A DNA stretch of 64,000 nt from Candidatus Saccharicenans sp. (GCA_026414545.1 JAOAIU010000001.1:1-64000); one strand, 5' to 3'; positions 52,427-62,861 are shown, counted from the first letter of the stretch. Translations and numbers: made by a program. Notes: generated from the letters alone by a model not told the origin.

Positions 52427-54379
52427 TTATCTTTCGATAGCTGCCTTCTGCTGATTGACTTTGAAGAAAAAACCGGGGTCGAACTTCGGTTTTCGGTCGA
52501 AGGTGTAAAGCCCGTTGACTTCCTGCTCGATGTCATAGAGCTGGGTGTAGCAGAAGCCAGCTATTTTCGGATGGAACAGCAGGGCCTCGGTCAGGTCCTG
52601 ATAACGCCGCAGGAATTCTTCGGCCGTCCGCGGTCTCTCGCCATAGCCCCAGGCCTTTTCATCCGCCTGGCCGGGATTCCACCAGATGCCACCGTATTCG
52701 CTGACAAAATAGGGCTGCCCGCGGTAAGGCAGGTTTCGAGCCGGTTCGCCGTTCATGAAAACCCGGGGCGGGCTGGCCAGCAAGCCCTCGTAATCAGCCT
52801 TAAATTTTTCAATTCTCTGTTCATAATTGTGGGAATCAAAGACATCGGGCACCACCGGGTGATAACCGCCAGAGGAATCAATGACCAGCCGGGTCGGGTC
52901 AAAGGCTTTGGTCAGACGAAATATATTCTCAATAACTCCCGGGTAATTATCGCCCCACTGCTCATTAAATGGGCACCAGCCGATGAGCGAGGGGTGGTTG
53001 AAGTCGCGCTCCAGGGCTTCCATCCATTCTCGTTCAAAGATGATCAGGGCTTCAGGCCGGCTGAGGTCCAGTCCCCAATCGGCAAACTCTCCCCAGACCG
53101 CGTAACCCAGCCGGTCTGCCCAGTATAGAAACCGCCGCTCAAACACTCGCTGGTGTAGTCTGGCCCCATCAAACCCGGCGGCCAGGCTGATTTCAATGTC
53201 CCGGCGCAGAGCTTCATCCGAAGGGGCCGTGTAAATTCCGTCGGGATAAAAACCCTGGTCCAGAACCAGCCGCATGAACCAGGGGCGGTTGTTGAAATAG
53301 ATTTTTTCGCCCCGGGCCTCAATCTTGCGCAGCCCGAAATACCCCTGCACCCTGTCCCAAACCGGGCTGGCGGCAGCCGGTTTCAACTCCAGTGTAAAAT
53401 CATAGAGAAATGGCTTCCTTATTTCCCAGAGCTTCGGGTTTTTAATTTTGACTGCGAAAGTGGTCACGGGAGCAACTTTTCTTGTTTCCCTGAATACCGC
53501 CCTTCCAGCCTCGGTCACCTCCAGAATGATCTCTCCCCCGGCCGGGCTGTTGTCCAGAAAAACCTGAATCATTGCCTGGCCATTATCAGCGTCGGGAATA
53601 ACCCGATAATTTCGGATATAGCTTGCCGGCACCGGCTCCAGCCAGACCGTCTGCCAGATACCGGTCGTTCGACGGTAAAGACAGCTGTAGGAATCATATC
53701 GCTTGCTCTGCTTGCCGGCCGGCTGCAGGTTGCTCCGGACGTTGTCGCGGCAACGGACCACCAGTAGCGCGCCCGGCTGGCGACAGTAATCTGTTATATC
53801 CAGTTCAAAAGGCGTGTAACCACCGAAATGCTTACCGACCTCTTTCCCGTTTATCCAGACAGTGGTCTGATAATCGGCCGCTTCGAAATGGAGTATGATT
53901 CTCTGACCGTTCCAGTCGGAGGGAATGTTAAGCTGTTTCTTGTACCAGACGGCCGCCATGAAATCCTTGTGCCCGAGGCCAGAAAGCGGGCTTTCCGGGG
54001 CAAAGGGCACCAGGATCTTCCGGTCAAAACCCCGCCCCTGCGGCATTCCTCTTTCCTCGCCTGAATCGGACAGGTCCAGGGCAAAGTCCCACTCGCCATT
54101 CAGGTTAAGCCACCGGCTTCGCACCAGCTCAGGGCGGGGATATTCAGGACGAGGAAGGACCGGATTTCCCGACCCGGTCGAAGATGAAAGCAATGGGGTA
54201 CCTGCAATCAAGGACCTGTTCTCGACCTCGGTCTTATCTGTTCTCAAGCTGCCTACCAACTCCGGGGCAATAAGGACAGCCAGAGAAATGAAAATCAGTA
54301 AGGCCAGGAAATAGGATGTCTCCGGGCCAGAATGTCTTGACCGGACATGGTTGTTTTCCAGCTTCATAGTTGCCTCCAC
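52427..54379 (-). CDS. Glycoside hydrolase family 2 protein, secreted or membrane-anchored
   Basis: LNGEWDFALD sugar-binding domain; acid/base WCPFNEQWGDN; nucleophile VSEYGGIWW. Confidence 0.93.
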   Translation of the reverse strand: MEATMKLENNHVRSRHSGPETSYFLALLIFISLAVLIAPELVGSLRTDKTEVENRSLIAGTPLLSSSTGSGNPVLPRPEYPRPELVRSRWLNLNGEWDFALDLSDSGEERGMPQGRGFDRKILVPFAPESPLSGLGHKDFMAAVWYKKQLNIPSDWNGQRIILHFEAADYQTTVWINGKEVGKHFGGYTPFELDITDYCRQPGALLVVRCRDNVRSNLQPAGKQSKRYDSYSCLYRRTTGIWQTVWLEPVPASYIRNYRVIPDADNGQAMIQVFLDNSPAGGEIILEVTEAGRAVFRETRKVAPVTTFAVKIKNPKLWEIRKPFLYDFTLELKPAAASPVWDRVQGYFGLRKIEARGEKIYFNNRPWFMRLVLDQGFYPDGIYTAPSDEALRRDIEISLAAGFDGARLHQRVFERRFLYWADRLGYAVWGEFADWGLDLSRPEALIIFEREWMEALERDFNHPSLIGWCPFNEQWGDNYPGVIENIFRLTKAFDPTRLVIDSSGGYHPVVPDVFDSHNYEQRIEKFKADYEGLLASPPRVFMNGEPARNLPYRGQPYFVSEYGGIWWNPGQADEKAWGYGERPRTAEEFLRRYQDLTEALLFHPKIAGFCYTQLYDIEQEVNGLYTFDRKPKFDPGFFFKVNQQKAAIER

Positions 54380-54431
54380 TAATTCAGGTTCAAGGAGATT
54401 TTACAAAATTGACCAGGCCCGTGCACCAGCT

Positions 54432-55013
54432 TTATTTTTTATGAGCTACCAGGATTACCTGGAACCTGGTGCTGGATCTGGCCACCGAAAATCCTGCCTT
54501 CTTCAAAAAATTCTCCACTTCCTCCAGACCCACCGGGCTCACCTGATGCTGGCTGCCTTCCATCCGGTGCACCTCGGCCATCATGGCCAGGCCTTCCTGG
54601 CTGAAATCGCTGATGATTAACCGACCGCCTGGCTTCAGGACCCTGATCAGTTCCCGGAGCACGCGGAAAGGATTCTCCAGGTGATGAACCGTGTTAACAG
54701 AAAAAATCACCTCAAATGAACTGTCAGGAAAGCTGAGGTTTTCTCCGCTTTCCTGTCTTAGCTCGACCCGGTCGGCCAGCCCCTGAGATTCCAGGCTGGC
54801 CCTGGCCATCTCCAGCTGTGCTTCCGACAAATCAAAGCTTACCAGACGAAAGCCGAGGCGGGCCAGGACAACCGTAAAATGTCCTTTCCCCGTTCCGGCT
54901 TCCAAGATGTTCCCGGAAAGCGGCCCGGCCGCTTCAATAATAGCCAATCTTTCTTTTTCGATATCATAGCCGAATGATTCGTATATCCTTTTTCTTCTTT
55001 CCATCTGGTTCAT
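54432..55013 (-). CDS. Class I SAM-dependent methyltransferase
   Basis: ILEAGTGKGHFTVVLARLG motif I; NTVHHLENPFRVLRELIRVLKPGGRLIISD. An alternative start lies at 55106. Confidence 0.92.
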   Translation of the reverse strand: MNQMERRKRIYESFGYDIEKERLAIIEAAGPLSGNILEAGTGKGHFTVVLARLGFRLVSFDLSEAQLEMARASLESQGLADRVELRQESGENLSFPDSSFEVIFSVNTVHHLENPFRVLRELIRVLKPGGRLIISDFSQEGLAMMAEVHRMEGSQHQVSPVGLEEVENFLKKAGFSVARSSTRFQVILVAHKK

Positions 55014-55248
55014 AGCGGATTCCTTAAATTCACTCGCTCTCCTCACTTTTCCCTGTCCGCGAATCTGACCTGGCCGGAGCTTCCTTAAACTACTTATCTT
55101 GCTCATTGCAGACTTAACTTGTCAGTACTTAACCCAAGATATCCGCTTGACCGCTGGCTGTCAACCGCCTCCAGGATGGAGTCATATTGACTGAACTTAT
55201 GACGATAAGATAAGATTCTTGTGAGCGGTTTAATAAGATGAAAGATGA

Positions 55249-55563
55249 GGCCTGAGATCTGAGCAACGGGCGAAAAGAAGAACAGGAGGTCAGACCATCG
55301 GCCACCGAGTTTGGTTACAGCGTTTTAAATTTGAGATTGAAAGCTATCGGCAAGCTGAGAAGAATAATCCTGGGCCTGCAGAAATCGTTATTCCGGGCTA
55401 TAGCCTCCTGAACATCAAGGCCACTCATAATCTAAACCGCTGCCTCAGACTATACTTTCAAATCAATAATCTGCTGGACAAAGAGTACCTGGCTCACTCC
55501 GACCTGGATTCCGGGGTGGAACCTGGCAGGAACTTCTTGTTCGGGCAAAGTTTTGCTTATTGA
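55249..55563 (+). pseudogene. C-terminal relic of a TonB-dependent receptor
   Basis: Start-less frame ending ...EIVIPGYSLLNIKATHNLNRCLRLYFQINNLLDKEYLAHSDLDSGVEPGRNFLFGQSFAY*, the classic C-terminus of the family. In-frame stops at 55222, 55231, 55234 and 55246. Confidence 0.85.
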
Positions 55564-55601
55564 GAATTAGCTATAAATTCTTGCCGAAACTGGAGGCTAA
55601 G

Positions 55602-55916
55602 ATGAAATTCAAGACTGTATTTATAAGTAAGGCCCCTGATGCCGAGCCCGAAAGGCATAGAGCGCTGGTAGAAACCGGCAAGATGAAACTATGGGTTCAG
55701 GTGGTGAACAATACGGACCAGGCCTGCCAACTGGTTCAAAGGCTGGTAGCTGAGGAAGGAATTCATTCAGTCCTGCTCTGCCCCGGCTTTTCCCACGAGG
55801 AAGTGGCCAGGATGCAGCAGCTGGCCGGCCCCTGGGTATCAGTTAGCGTGGCCAGAGGAGATGGTCCAGGAAATAGAGTGATTGCTGAAGTCTTTCGCCA
55901 GGTAGGTTGGCATTGA
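55602..55916 (+). CDS. DUF6506-like small protein
   Basis: MKFKTVFISKAPDAEPERHRALVET...LLCPGFSHEEVARM; GGAGG upstream of the ATG. Confidence 0.75.
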   Translation: MKFKTVFISKAPDAEPERHRALVETGKMKLWVQVVNNTDQACQLVQRLVAEEGIHSVLLCPGFSHEEVARMQQLAGPWVSVSVARGDGPGNRVIAEVFRQVGWH

Positions 55917-56014
55917 AACCAGCCCGGTTCCCCTTCTTATCTGCAGGGGATACAGCTTGAGCGTGCCGCCAGATCCCGGTCAAATCTTCCTGACCTGATC
56001 AGGTCTTGAATTAT

Positions 56015-56644
56015 TTACAGCCTGAACCTGACTCCGCCGTGGAAGATTCCTTTGTAACCTCCACCCAGTTCTCCAAACAGGGCAATTTTATCCCCCACCC
56101 TGAACCCGAGCAGGGTAACGTTAACAGCCGGAAGGGCGCTGGATGAAGTTTCCGTTTCTGAATAGGTATACTTGCCTTTCCTGACCGTTAGGCCCAGGCC
56201 CAGCCCCGAATACAGGCAAAAATTTTTCCGGTTGATAAAACGATAATCCAGTTCCACTGCTCCGGTATAGTAATTTTCAGAGTAGCTTCCTACCGGGTTG
56301 CCAGACATGGCCAGGTTGCCGGAAGCCCGGTCGACGGCAAAGGTGAAGCCAAAGGCCAGCCTGGACCGCCCGGAATACTTATAATTCAGGACAAAGGCTC
56401 CGGGATACTTGTTGTCCACCTTGGCTGCCTGGCCGATGGTAATGGTGATGAGCAGGACATTGGTAAAGATGTCCACTATCTGGCTGGAGGTTACCAGTCC
56501 ATAACCGGCCGAGAATTCATGCCTCTTTTCCTGACCCGAAGATGGGCTGACAAAAAAGAAAGACATGAGCAGCAGGGTCAGACTCAACGAAATCAGCCTT
56601 ACGGCCGTTCTTGAAATTAATCGGCTCATGGTCGCTCCTTTCAC
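56015..56644 (-). CDS. Exported outer-membrane beta-barrel-like protein
   Basis: Signal peptide; alternating beta-strand pattern; C-terminal ...HGGVRFRL. Confidence 0.75.
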   Translation of the reverse strand: MKGATMSRLISRTAVRLISLSLTLLLMSFFFVSPSSGQEKRHEFSAGYGLVTSSQIVDIFTNVLLITITIGQAAKVDNKYPGAFVLNYKYSGRSRLAFGFTFAVDRASGNLAMSGNPVGSYSENYYTGAVELDYRFINRKNFCLYSGLGLGLTVRKGKYTYSETETSSSALPAVNVTLLGFRVGDKIALFGELGGGYKGIFHGGVRFRL

Positions 56645-56763
56645 TCAATTTTCCAATCCAGGATATCAAAGGGCAAATAAAATTATCAATCTTTTGGTCG
56701 CCGCAACCAGCCGGTAGTTGACATAAATCTGTTAAATTCCTAAAGTAATGATGGACAGAGGGA

Positions 56764-59700
56764 ATGGAAAATAAGACCGCAGCCCAAGACCACCGGCGGA
56801 GAAAGATACTTCTGGTGGAAGACGACGCTCTGGTCGCTCTGATGGAATCCGAGCTCTTACAGAGCGGGGGCTATGAGGTAGTGACCGCCCTGACCGGTGA
56901 ACAGGCCCTGGAGATATTTCACGCCGACCCCGAACTAGACCTGATTCTGATGGACATCGACCTGGGACCGGGGCTGGATGGCGGCGAGACTGCCCGACGG
57001 ATGCTGGCTGAAAAAGATATCCCGGTAGTTTTTATTTCCAGCCATACCGAGCCAGAAATCCTGGCCAAGACCGAAGCCATTACTTCCTACGGATACATTG
57101 TCAAGGGTTATAGCGAAACGGCCCTGTTTGCCTCCCTGAACATGGCTTTTCGTCTTTATGCCGCTCATCAGGAATTGCTGAAGAAAAAGATGGAGCTCGA
57201 AGCCCTGGCTGAAAACCTCAGCCAGACGGTCAACAAGTTGCTGGAAACCCAGCGGGAATTGCTGGACCACCAGCAGAAGCTGCAGGCCGCCAGCGAGCAT
57301 CTGGAGGCCACTCTGAATTCCCTGCCCGACCTGCTGTTCGAGCTGGATGAACAGATGACCGTCATTGACGCCAGGGCTCCTCACCCGGAGCTTCTCTATC
57401 ATCCCAAAGAAGAGATTATCGGCCGCAGGATTAACCAAATTCTTCCAGAAGACATTTCCAATTCTCTTCAGTTCGCTTTGAAAGAAGCAGCCGAAAAGGG
57501 TCAGGCGGAAATAGACTACAGCCTGGAGCTGCCCTCAGGTACCCGATTTTTTGAAGCCACCATCAGCCGGAAAGGAGAAAACAGGCCCAGACATAACAGG
57601 TTCATAGCCCTGGTCAGGGATATAACCGACCGAATCGAAGCTCAGCTCGAACAGCAGAAAACCGAAATCCGATTTTTCCGACTGTTTCAGGCCATGGCCG
57701 AAGGGGTGGCCATACATCGTTTAATCCGAAATGACCGGGGAGAGGCCGTTGATTACGAAGTGCTTGAAGTCAACGAGGCCTATGCCCGGCATACAGGCAT
57801 TGCCAGGGAGCAGGCCATCGGGAGGAAAGCTTCAGAGCTTTATGGGTCTGGAGCCCCTCCCTTTTTCAGGGAATACCTGGAATGCCTGGAAACCGGTCGT
57901 CCAGTTTCCTTCGAAACATACTTCGAGCCCCTAAAACGCCATTTTAAAATCACTGCCTTCCCCATGGGCGAGGACCTGTTTTCGACCGTTTTCGAAGACA
58001 TCACCGAAAAGAAGAGGGCTGAGACCGAACTGCGGGAAAGGGAGGGCCGGTACCGGTTGATTTTCCAGAACACGCCACTCGGAATCCTGCAGTTTGACCG
58101 CAACGGAGTCATCACCGAGTGCAACGAAGCTTTTGTCAGGATAATTGGCTCCAGCCGGGAAGCCCTGATCGGCTTTAACATCCTGGAACGGGTCCGGGAT
58201 GAAAAAATCAAGGAAGCGGTCCGGGAAGCTCTGTCCGGGCGTATAGGTTACTACGAAGGAATATACCAATCTGTCACCGCCAATAAGGCGACCCCGGCCC
58301 GGGGTTTCTTTGCCGGCATCTTTGATTCTGACGGAAACTTCATCAGCGGCATAGGCACTTTTGAAGATTTCACAGAGAGATACCGGATGGAGAGCGCCCT
58401 GAGACGGTCTGAGGCGGTCCTAGAAGCTTTTCTGGACAGTCCTTCCTATTCGTTTATTTTTCTCGACCCCTACGGGGCTATACTCAAGTTCAACAGTATT
58501 GCTAACCAAAGAATGAAGGCTATTCTTGGTACTGAGTTGAAAGCCGGACAGAAACTGATCGACCTCCTGCCCGACAGGTTCAAGACCAGTTTCGCCTCCA
58601 GCCTGGAACGAGCAAGGTCGGGAGAGCAGGTCAGAGTGGAAAGAGAGATACCCTCGACCGGAGGCGGTTCGGTCTGGTACGAATTTCACCTGGCCCCGGT
58701 CTATGCCGGGCCCGGAGAATTCCTGGGGGTGTTCTTCTCAGCAGAAGATATCACCGAAAGGAAAAAGGTTGAAGCCTCACTGCGTCAGAGCGAAGAACGC
58801 TTCCGAACCATCTTCGAATATTCCGGCGCGGTGATGCTGGTCATCGAACCCGAAACAGGAAACATCATCGATGCCAATTACCGAGCCGAGGAGTTCTACG
58901 GTTACAGCCGCGAGCAACTCAGAAACCTGAACATAAGCAACATAAACACTCTGCCAAAGGACAGAATCCAACAGTTGATGAGCGAGGCCAAAAACAGGCA
59001 ACAGAATTATTTTGTCTTCCAGCATCGTCTGGCTTCGGGTGAAGTTAGAGACGTAGAAGTGCATTCTCATCCCATCGAGTTCGGCGACAGAAAATACCTG
59101 CTGTCCATTATCATGGATATCACCGAGCGGCTAAAAATAGAACAGCAGTTGAAAAGAGGCATGGACGAAAAGCAGGCCATACTGAGAGAACTGCAACACC
59201 GGGTCAAGAACACCTTTGCCCTTATAAATTCCATCATCAGCCTGGAAATGAACCGGACCAGCAAAAAGGAAATTCGGGCTCCCCTGGAAAATCTGAAAAA
59301 CCGGGTTCTGTCCATCTCCCGGGTTTACGACCTGTTGACCCCGGGTGAGAAATATCAGGAAATTAGCCTGGACCGCTTCCTGGGCGATATCAGTCAATCG
59401 ATCTTCAAGGGCTACGCCGCAGCCAGAATAGACCTCAAGCTGGACCTCAAACCAGTAAACATCGAGGTGAAAAAAGCTATTCCCCTGGGACTCATCGTCA
59501 CCGAAATCATCACCAATTCTTTGAAATATGCTTTTGGCAACAGCAAAAAGGGGGAAATCAGGTTAAAGCTGGAAAAGACGGATGACCGGCTGGCCTTAGA
59601 AATTGCCGACAACGGCGTGGGGTTGAGCCAAGATTTCTTCGCTTCTCCCTCTTCCGGATTGGGAAAGGAAATAATAAGGGCCCTGACTGACCAGCTGGAA

Positions 59701-59766
59701 GCCAACCTGGAAATCAAGTCCCGGCCCGGGCAGGGCACCTCTTTCCATCTTACTATTCCAGCCTGA
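56764..59766 (+). CDS. Hybrid signalling protein: receiver, multiple PAS, HisKA_2, HATPase
   Basis: REC ILLVEDDALVALME...LILMDIDLG; several PAS repeats; LRELQHRVKNTFALINSIISLE; TEIITNSLKYAF; IADNGVGL. Confidence 0.95.
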   Translation: MENKTAAQDHRRRKILLVEDDALVALMESELLQSGGYEVVTALTGEQALEIFHADPELDLILMDIDLGPGLDGGETARRMLAEKDIPVVFISSHTEPEILAKTEAITSYGYIVKGYSETALFASLNMAFRLYAAHQELLKKKMELEALAENLSQTVNKLLETQRELLDHQQKLQAASEHLEATLNSLPDLLFELDEQMTVIDARAPHPELLYHPKEEIIGRRINQILPEDISNSLQFALKEAAEKGQAEIDYSLELPSGTRFFEATISRKGENRPRHNRFIALVRDITDRIEAQLEQQKTEIRFFRLFQAMAEGVAIHRLIRNDRGEAVDYEVLEVNEAYARHTGIAREQAIGRKASELYGSGAPPFFREYLECLETGRPVSFETYFEPLKRHFKITAFPMGEDLFSTVFEDITEKKRAETELREREGRYRLIFQNTPLGILQFDRNGVITECNEAFVRIIGSSREALIGFNILERVRDEKIKEAVREALSGRIGYYEGIYQSVTANKATPARGFFAGIFDSDGNFISGIGTFEDFTERYRMESALRRSEAVLEAFLDSPSYSFIFLDPYGAILKFNSIANQRMKAILGTELKAGQKLIDLLPDRFKTSFASSLERARSGEQVRVEREIPSTGGGSVWYEFHLAPVYAGPGEFLGVFFSAEDITERKKVEASLRQSEERFRTIFEYSGAVMLVIEPETGNIIDANYRAEEFYGYSREQLRNLNISNINTLPKDRIQQLMSEAKNRQQNYFVFQHRLASGEVRDVEVHSHPIEFGDRKYLLSIIMDITERLKIEQQLKRGMDEKQAILRELQHRVKNTFALINSIISLEMNRTSKKEIRAPLENLKNRVLSISRVYDLLTPGEKYQEISLDRFLGDISQSIFKGYAAARIDLKLDLKPVNIEVKKAIPLGLIVTEIITNSLKYAFGNSKKGEIRLKLEKTDDRLALEIADNGVGLSQDFFASPSSGLGKEIIRALTDQLEANLEIKSRPGQGTSFHLTIPA

Positions 59767-59908
59767 ATTGATCAGACCTCAACAGGCATACGTGTACCTG
59801 GGTTCTGACCCTTTTCTCTGCCGGAATGAGTTAAATGGACAAACAGCTTGTTTCCGGCACAGGACCCGCCTTTTGCCCTTCCGATGGTCATTATGGACCC
59901 GCCAGCCC

Positions 59909-62230
59909 TTATAATCTCTTTATTCCGGAGCTGACCAGCTTTCTCATGAATCTCACCGCCTGGTCGCAGCGGCGAAAAACCGGAAGTCCGTTATTTTCCA
60001 AATGCTGACAGAACGGGTCATAAAGCCGCCCGGCGTCGACGTTGACCACAAAAGGCTTATCGCTGGTGCTGAACAATTTGATCAGCCTGTCAGCCAGACT
60101 ATTCTCACTGAAAATATTTTCTCGGTGGCCATCACCGGGCGGAAGGGTCTGCAGGGCCGCGGTCATGGGAACGCAGGACACCACGGCACAATCAATGCTC
60201 GGGTCCTCCAGGATGGCCTCAACACAACTGCCGAAGGCAGCATCATCGGCCATGGGGGTGACATCCAGAGGATTGTGCACATCCTGAAGTCGGTCTATTC
60301 CCAGTGGTTGCAAGGCCTTCAATATTCTGGACACGGTGCCAGCAGCAAATTCTTTCAGCACCAGCTCGCCCTCGTCACCTTTAAGATTATCGGCCATGAT
60401 CACCGACTCAAAGCCGGCGTTGGAGATCAGGCCCACCCGATTGCCCGATATCCTTTTCCCCTTCAGCAATATCAGGCCGCTGATGAAGCTTTCAAACTCG
60501 TCAATGGTTTCAGCCACCAGTACTCCAGCCTGAAGCAACAGGCTCCGGCCAACTGCATAGTCGCCGGCCACCGAAGCCGTGTGGCTGGCCGTGGCCTTTC
60601 GTCCTTCGGGGCTGCGTCCGGACTTGTAGACCAGGACTTTCTGCCCGGCCTGAATGGCCTTCCTGGCTCCCTCCAGAAATCTCCAGCCGTCGCCTGGCTT
60701 CAGGCCCTCAGCATAAACCGCGATGATCTTAACTTCCGGTCGACCCTGAAGATAATTCAGATAATCACCGAGGGTCAGGTCCAGCTGGTTGCCCACGGAA
60801 ATGGCATAGATAGGTTCAAACCTGTCCTGGTTGCTCATCCGGGAGAGCATAAAAGCTCCGCTCTGGCTGACTATAGCCAGGCCAGCCTGGATTCCGGACG
60901 GCCTATGGAATTTATACCCGGGAATGAAGGTGCTGTCGTATTTTCCCGGTACGGAAATAATGCCCAGGCAATTTCCGCCGTTGACCACCGGGGCCGTCTT
61001 CCCCTGCCGTCGTCTTCCCCGGAGCAGATTTCGAAGGTCATCCTCGATGCTCTGTGTGCCTGATTTCTCTCCCAGGCCGCCGGCAATGACGATCACCGAG
61101 CGCGCCTTATCCTGCTCCACCAGGTCTTTCATCACCGGGTAGACCTGCTCCGCCCCGAGGGTAAGGATGAACAGGTCGACAGTTTCAGGCAGGGCCGCCA
61201 CCTCAGGAAAGCAGCGACAACCCTCGATGCTTTCCAGGCCCGGTTTTACCACGAAGATTTTTTCCCGTGGAAAACCATTCTGAATGATGTTATTGAGGAT
61301 GATATGCCCCACATTCATCTTTTCGGAAACACCGATGAGGCCGATGGTTTCCGGTTCCAGGAGCCGTTTTATCTGCTTCACCGGCCTGTCGGCCGCTTCC
61401 AGCTTCTGGCGAGAAAACCGGCACAGCCCGTCCAGGGGCAGGACTTTTCCACATCTGATGACCAGCGGGTTGACCTCCAGCTCTTCCAGGGTAAATTCTG
61501 TTTCATGGTTGAACGGAGAATAATCCGCTCCCAGCTTCTGAAAGATTTCAATGGCCCTGACCAGAGTCTCCGGCCTGACCAGGGCCCGGCGTCCCCTGAA
61601 GTCCCTGGCTATTTTTCCAAAAACAGCCAGTGGTTCAAGAACGGAAAGTACTCGCCTGGCACCCAGGCCCTCAGGCGGCAGGAGAGCCAGGTTATGTCCT
61701 TCTTTCAAATGAGCATTCAGATATTCCACATCCAGTCCACCGCCGCCAAAGGTCACCACCGGGCCAAAATCCCTTGACACTCTCAGGCCCAGTAGAAGTT
61801 CCGAACCGAAACCCACCTGTTCAAAGCCAACCAGTTCGACCAGCAGGACACCGCGGATGGAACCGGCCACTTCTTCCGGAGAAACCTTCTCCTGACCAAA
61901 AAGGCGGCTGCATCTGGCCGGGATTTCGGCATACATCTTTTCAACCGCGGCCCGGACTTCCTTCAGACTGGCTCTGACTACAGCCACTCCCCCCACGTCA
62001 GATTTATGAAGGATGAGAGGGGAAACAATCTTAATAACCACCCGCTCCGTTCCCAGTTTCCTGAGACTGGAGGCAGCGAGCGACTTGCCCCTGGGCAGAA
62101 AGATATGCTTCGGCACCGGCAGTCCGCGGGCCCGGAGCAGCCTGTAGACTTCTGGCTCGAGCAAAAAGGTCCGCCCTTCTTTCTCGGCTTTCCTAAGGAT
62201 TGAACTGATATCTCTGGCGCTATCTTTCAT
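59909..62230 (-). CDS. Acetate-CoA ligase (ADP-forming) family protein, beta-alpha domain order
   Basis: N-terminal ATP-grasp VVIKIVSPLILHKSDVGGVAVV, then CoA-binding RLLEPETIGLIGVSEKMNVGHIILNNI, SQSGAFM, SHTASVAGDYAV. Confidence 0.93.
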   Translation of the reverse strand: MKDSARDISSILRKAEKEGRTFLLEPEVYRLLRARGLPVPKHIFLPRGKSLAASSLRKLGTERVVIKIVSPLILHKSDVGGVAVVRASLKEVRAAVEKMYAEIPARCSRLFGQEKVSPEEVAGSIRGVLLVELVGFEQVGFGSELLLGLRVSRDFGPVVTFGGGGLDVEYLNAHLKEGHNLALLPPEGLGARRVLSVLEPLAVFGKIARDFRGRRALVRPETLVRAIEIFQKLGADYSPFNHETEFTLEELEVNPLVIRCGKVLPLDGLCRFSRQKLEAADRPVKQIKRLLEPETIGLIGVSEKMNVGHIILNNIIQNGFPREKIFVVKPGLESIEGCRCFPEVAALPETVDLFILTLGAEQVYPVMKDLVEQDKARSVIVIAGGLGEKSGTQSIEDDLRNLLRGRRRQGKTAPVVNGGNCLGIISVPGKYDSTFIPGYKFHRPSGIQAGLAIVSQSGAFMLSRMSNQDRFEPIYAISVGNQLDLTLGDYLNYLQGRPEVKIIAVYAEGLKPGDGWRFLEGARKAIQAGQKVLVYKSGRSPEGRKATASHTASVAGDYAVGRSLLLQAGVLVAETIDEFESFISGLILLKGKRISGNRVGLISNAGFESVIMADNLKGDEGELVLKEFAAGTVSRILKALQPLGIDRLQDVHNPLDVTPMADDAAFGSCVEAILEDPSIDCAVVSCVPMTAALQTLPPGDGHRENIFSENSLADRLIKLFSTSDKPFVVNVDAGRLYDPFCQHLENNGLPVFRRCDQAVRFMRKLVSSGIKRL

Positions 62231-62283
62231 GTCTCATTCCCTTTCGGCCATCACCGACTTTTGCCTCGTCCTGATTCCCGCCC

Positions 62284-62859
62284 TCAAAGTTTAGCCGCCT
62301 GGCGTCCCAGGTCAAAGGCCCTGAGATTGGTCTGGACGATCTGCGGTCCTCTCTTTTCGAACAGAACCTGGATGTACTTCCTCAAAGAACCTTCCCTGAG
62401 CGGCAGAAAAATGGAAGCCGCTCCCAGCATCACCATATTTTGAGCCCGGACGCTGCCAGCTTCCCTGGCCAGTTTCTCGGAATCAATCAGAACATGGACC
62501 GGGGCTTTTTTTATCTGCTGGAAAACCTCTTCCAGCACGGGATAATCCGAGATATTGGTATAGGGAGTGCTGCTGGAAACAACGGCTCCGTCTGGTTTCA
62601 GGTATTCAAAGTAGCGCAGGGTCTCCAGCGGTTCCACGCTCAGAATCAGGTCGGCCTGCCCGAGTGGAATCAGGTCGCTGTAGATGTGGCCATCAGCCAG
62701 GCGAAGGTGAGATTGCACTGCTCCTCCCCTCTGGGACATGCCGTGAACCTCGGCCTGCTTGAAAAACAGCCCTTCTTCCAGGGCAGCATTATCGATCACG
62801 AAAGCAATGGACAGGATACCCTGTCCCCCGACCCCTGCCAGGATGATATCGTACTTCAT
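62284..62859 (-). CDS. iorB: Indolepyruvate oxidoreductase subunit beta
   Basis: MKYDIILAGVGGQGILSIAFVI; AEVHGMSQRGGAVQSHLRL. Starts 2 nt after the iorA stop. Confidence 0.94.
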   Translation of the reverse strand: MKYDIILAGVGGQGILSIAFVIDNAALEEGLFFKQAEVHGMSQRGGAVQSHLRLADGHIYSDLIPLGQADLILSVEPLETLRYFEYLKPDGAVVSSSTPYTNISDYPVLEEVFQQIKKAPVHVLIDSEKLAREAGSVRAQNMVMLGAASIFLPLREGSLRKYIQVLFEKRGPQIVQTNLRAFDLGRQAAKL

Positions 62860-62861
62860 CG

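Noticed and set aside
51018-52454. 478-aa plus-strand ORF
   Set aside because: Antisense to rmuC and the FmdB-like gene, both with clear motifs; composition is that of a shadow ORF.
60002-61063. 353-aa plus-strand ORF, and similar ORFs at 61304-61777
   Set aside because: Antisense to the ADP-forming acyl-CoA synthetase; no recognisable motifs.
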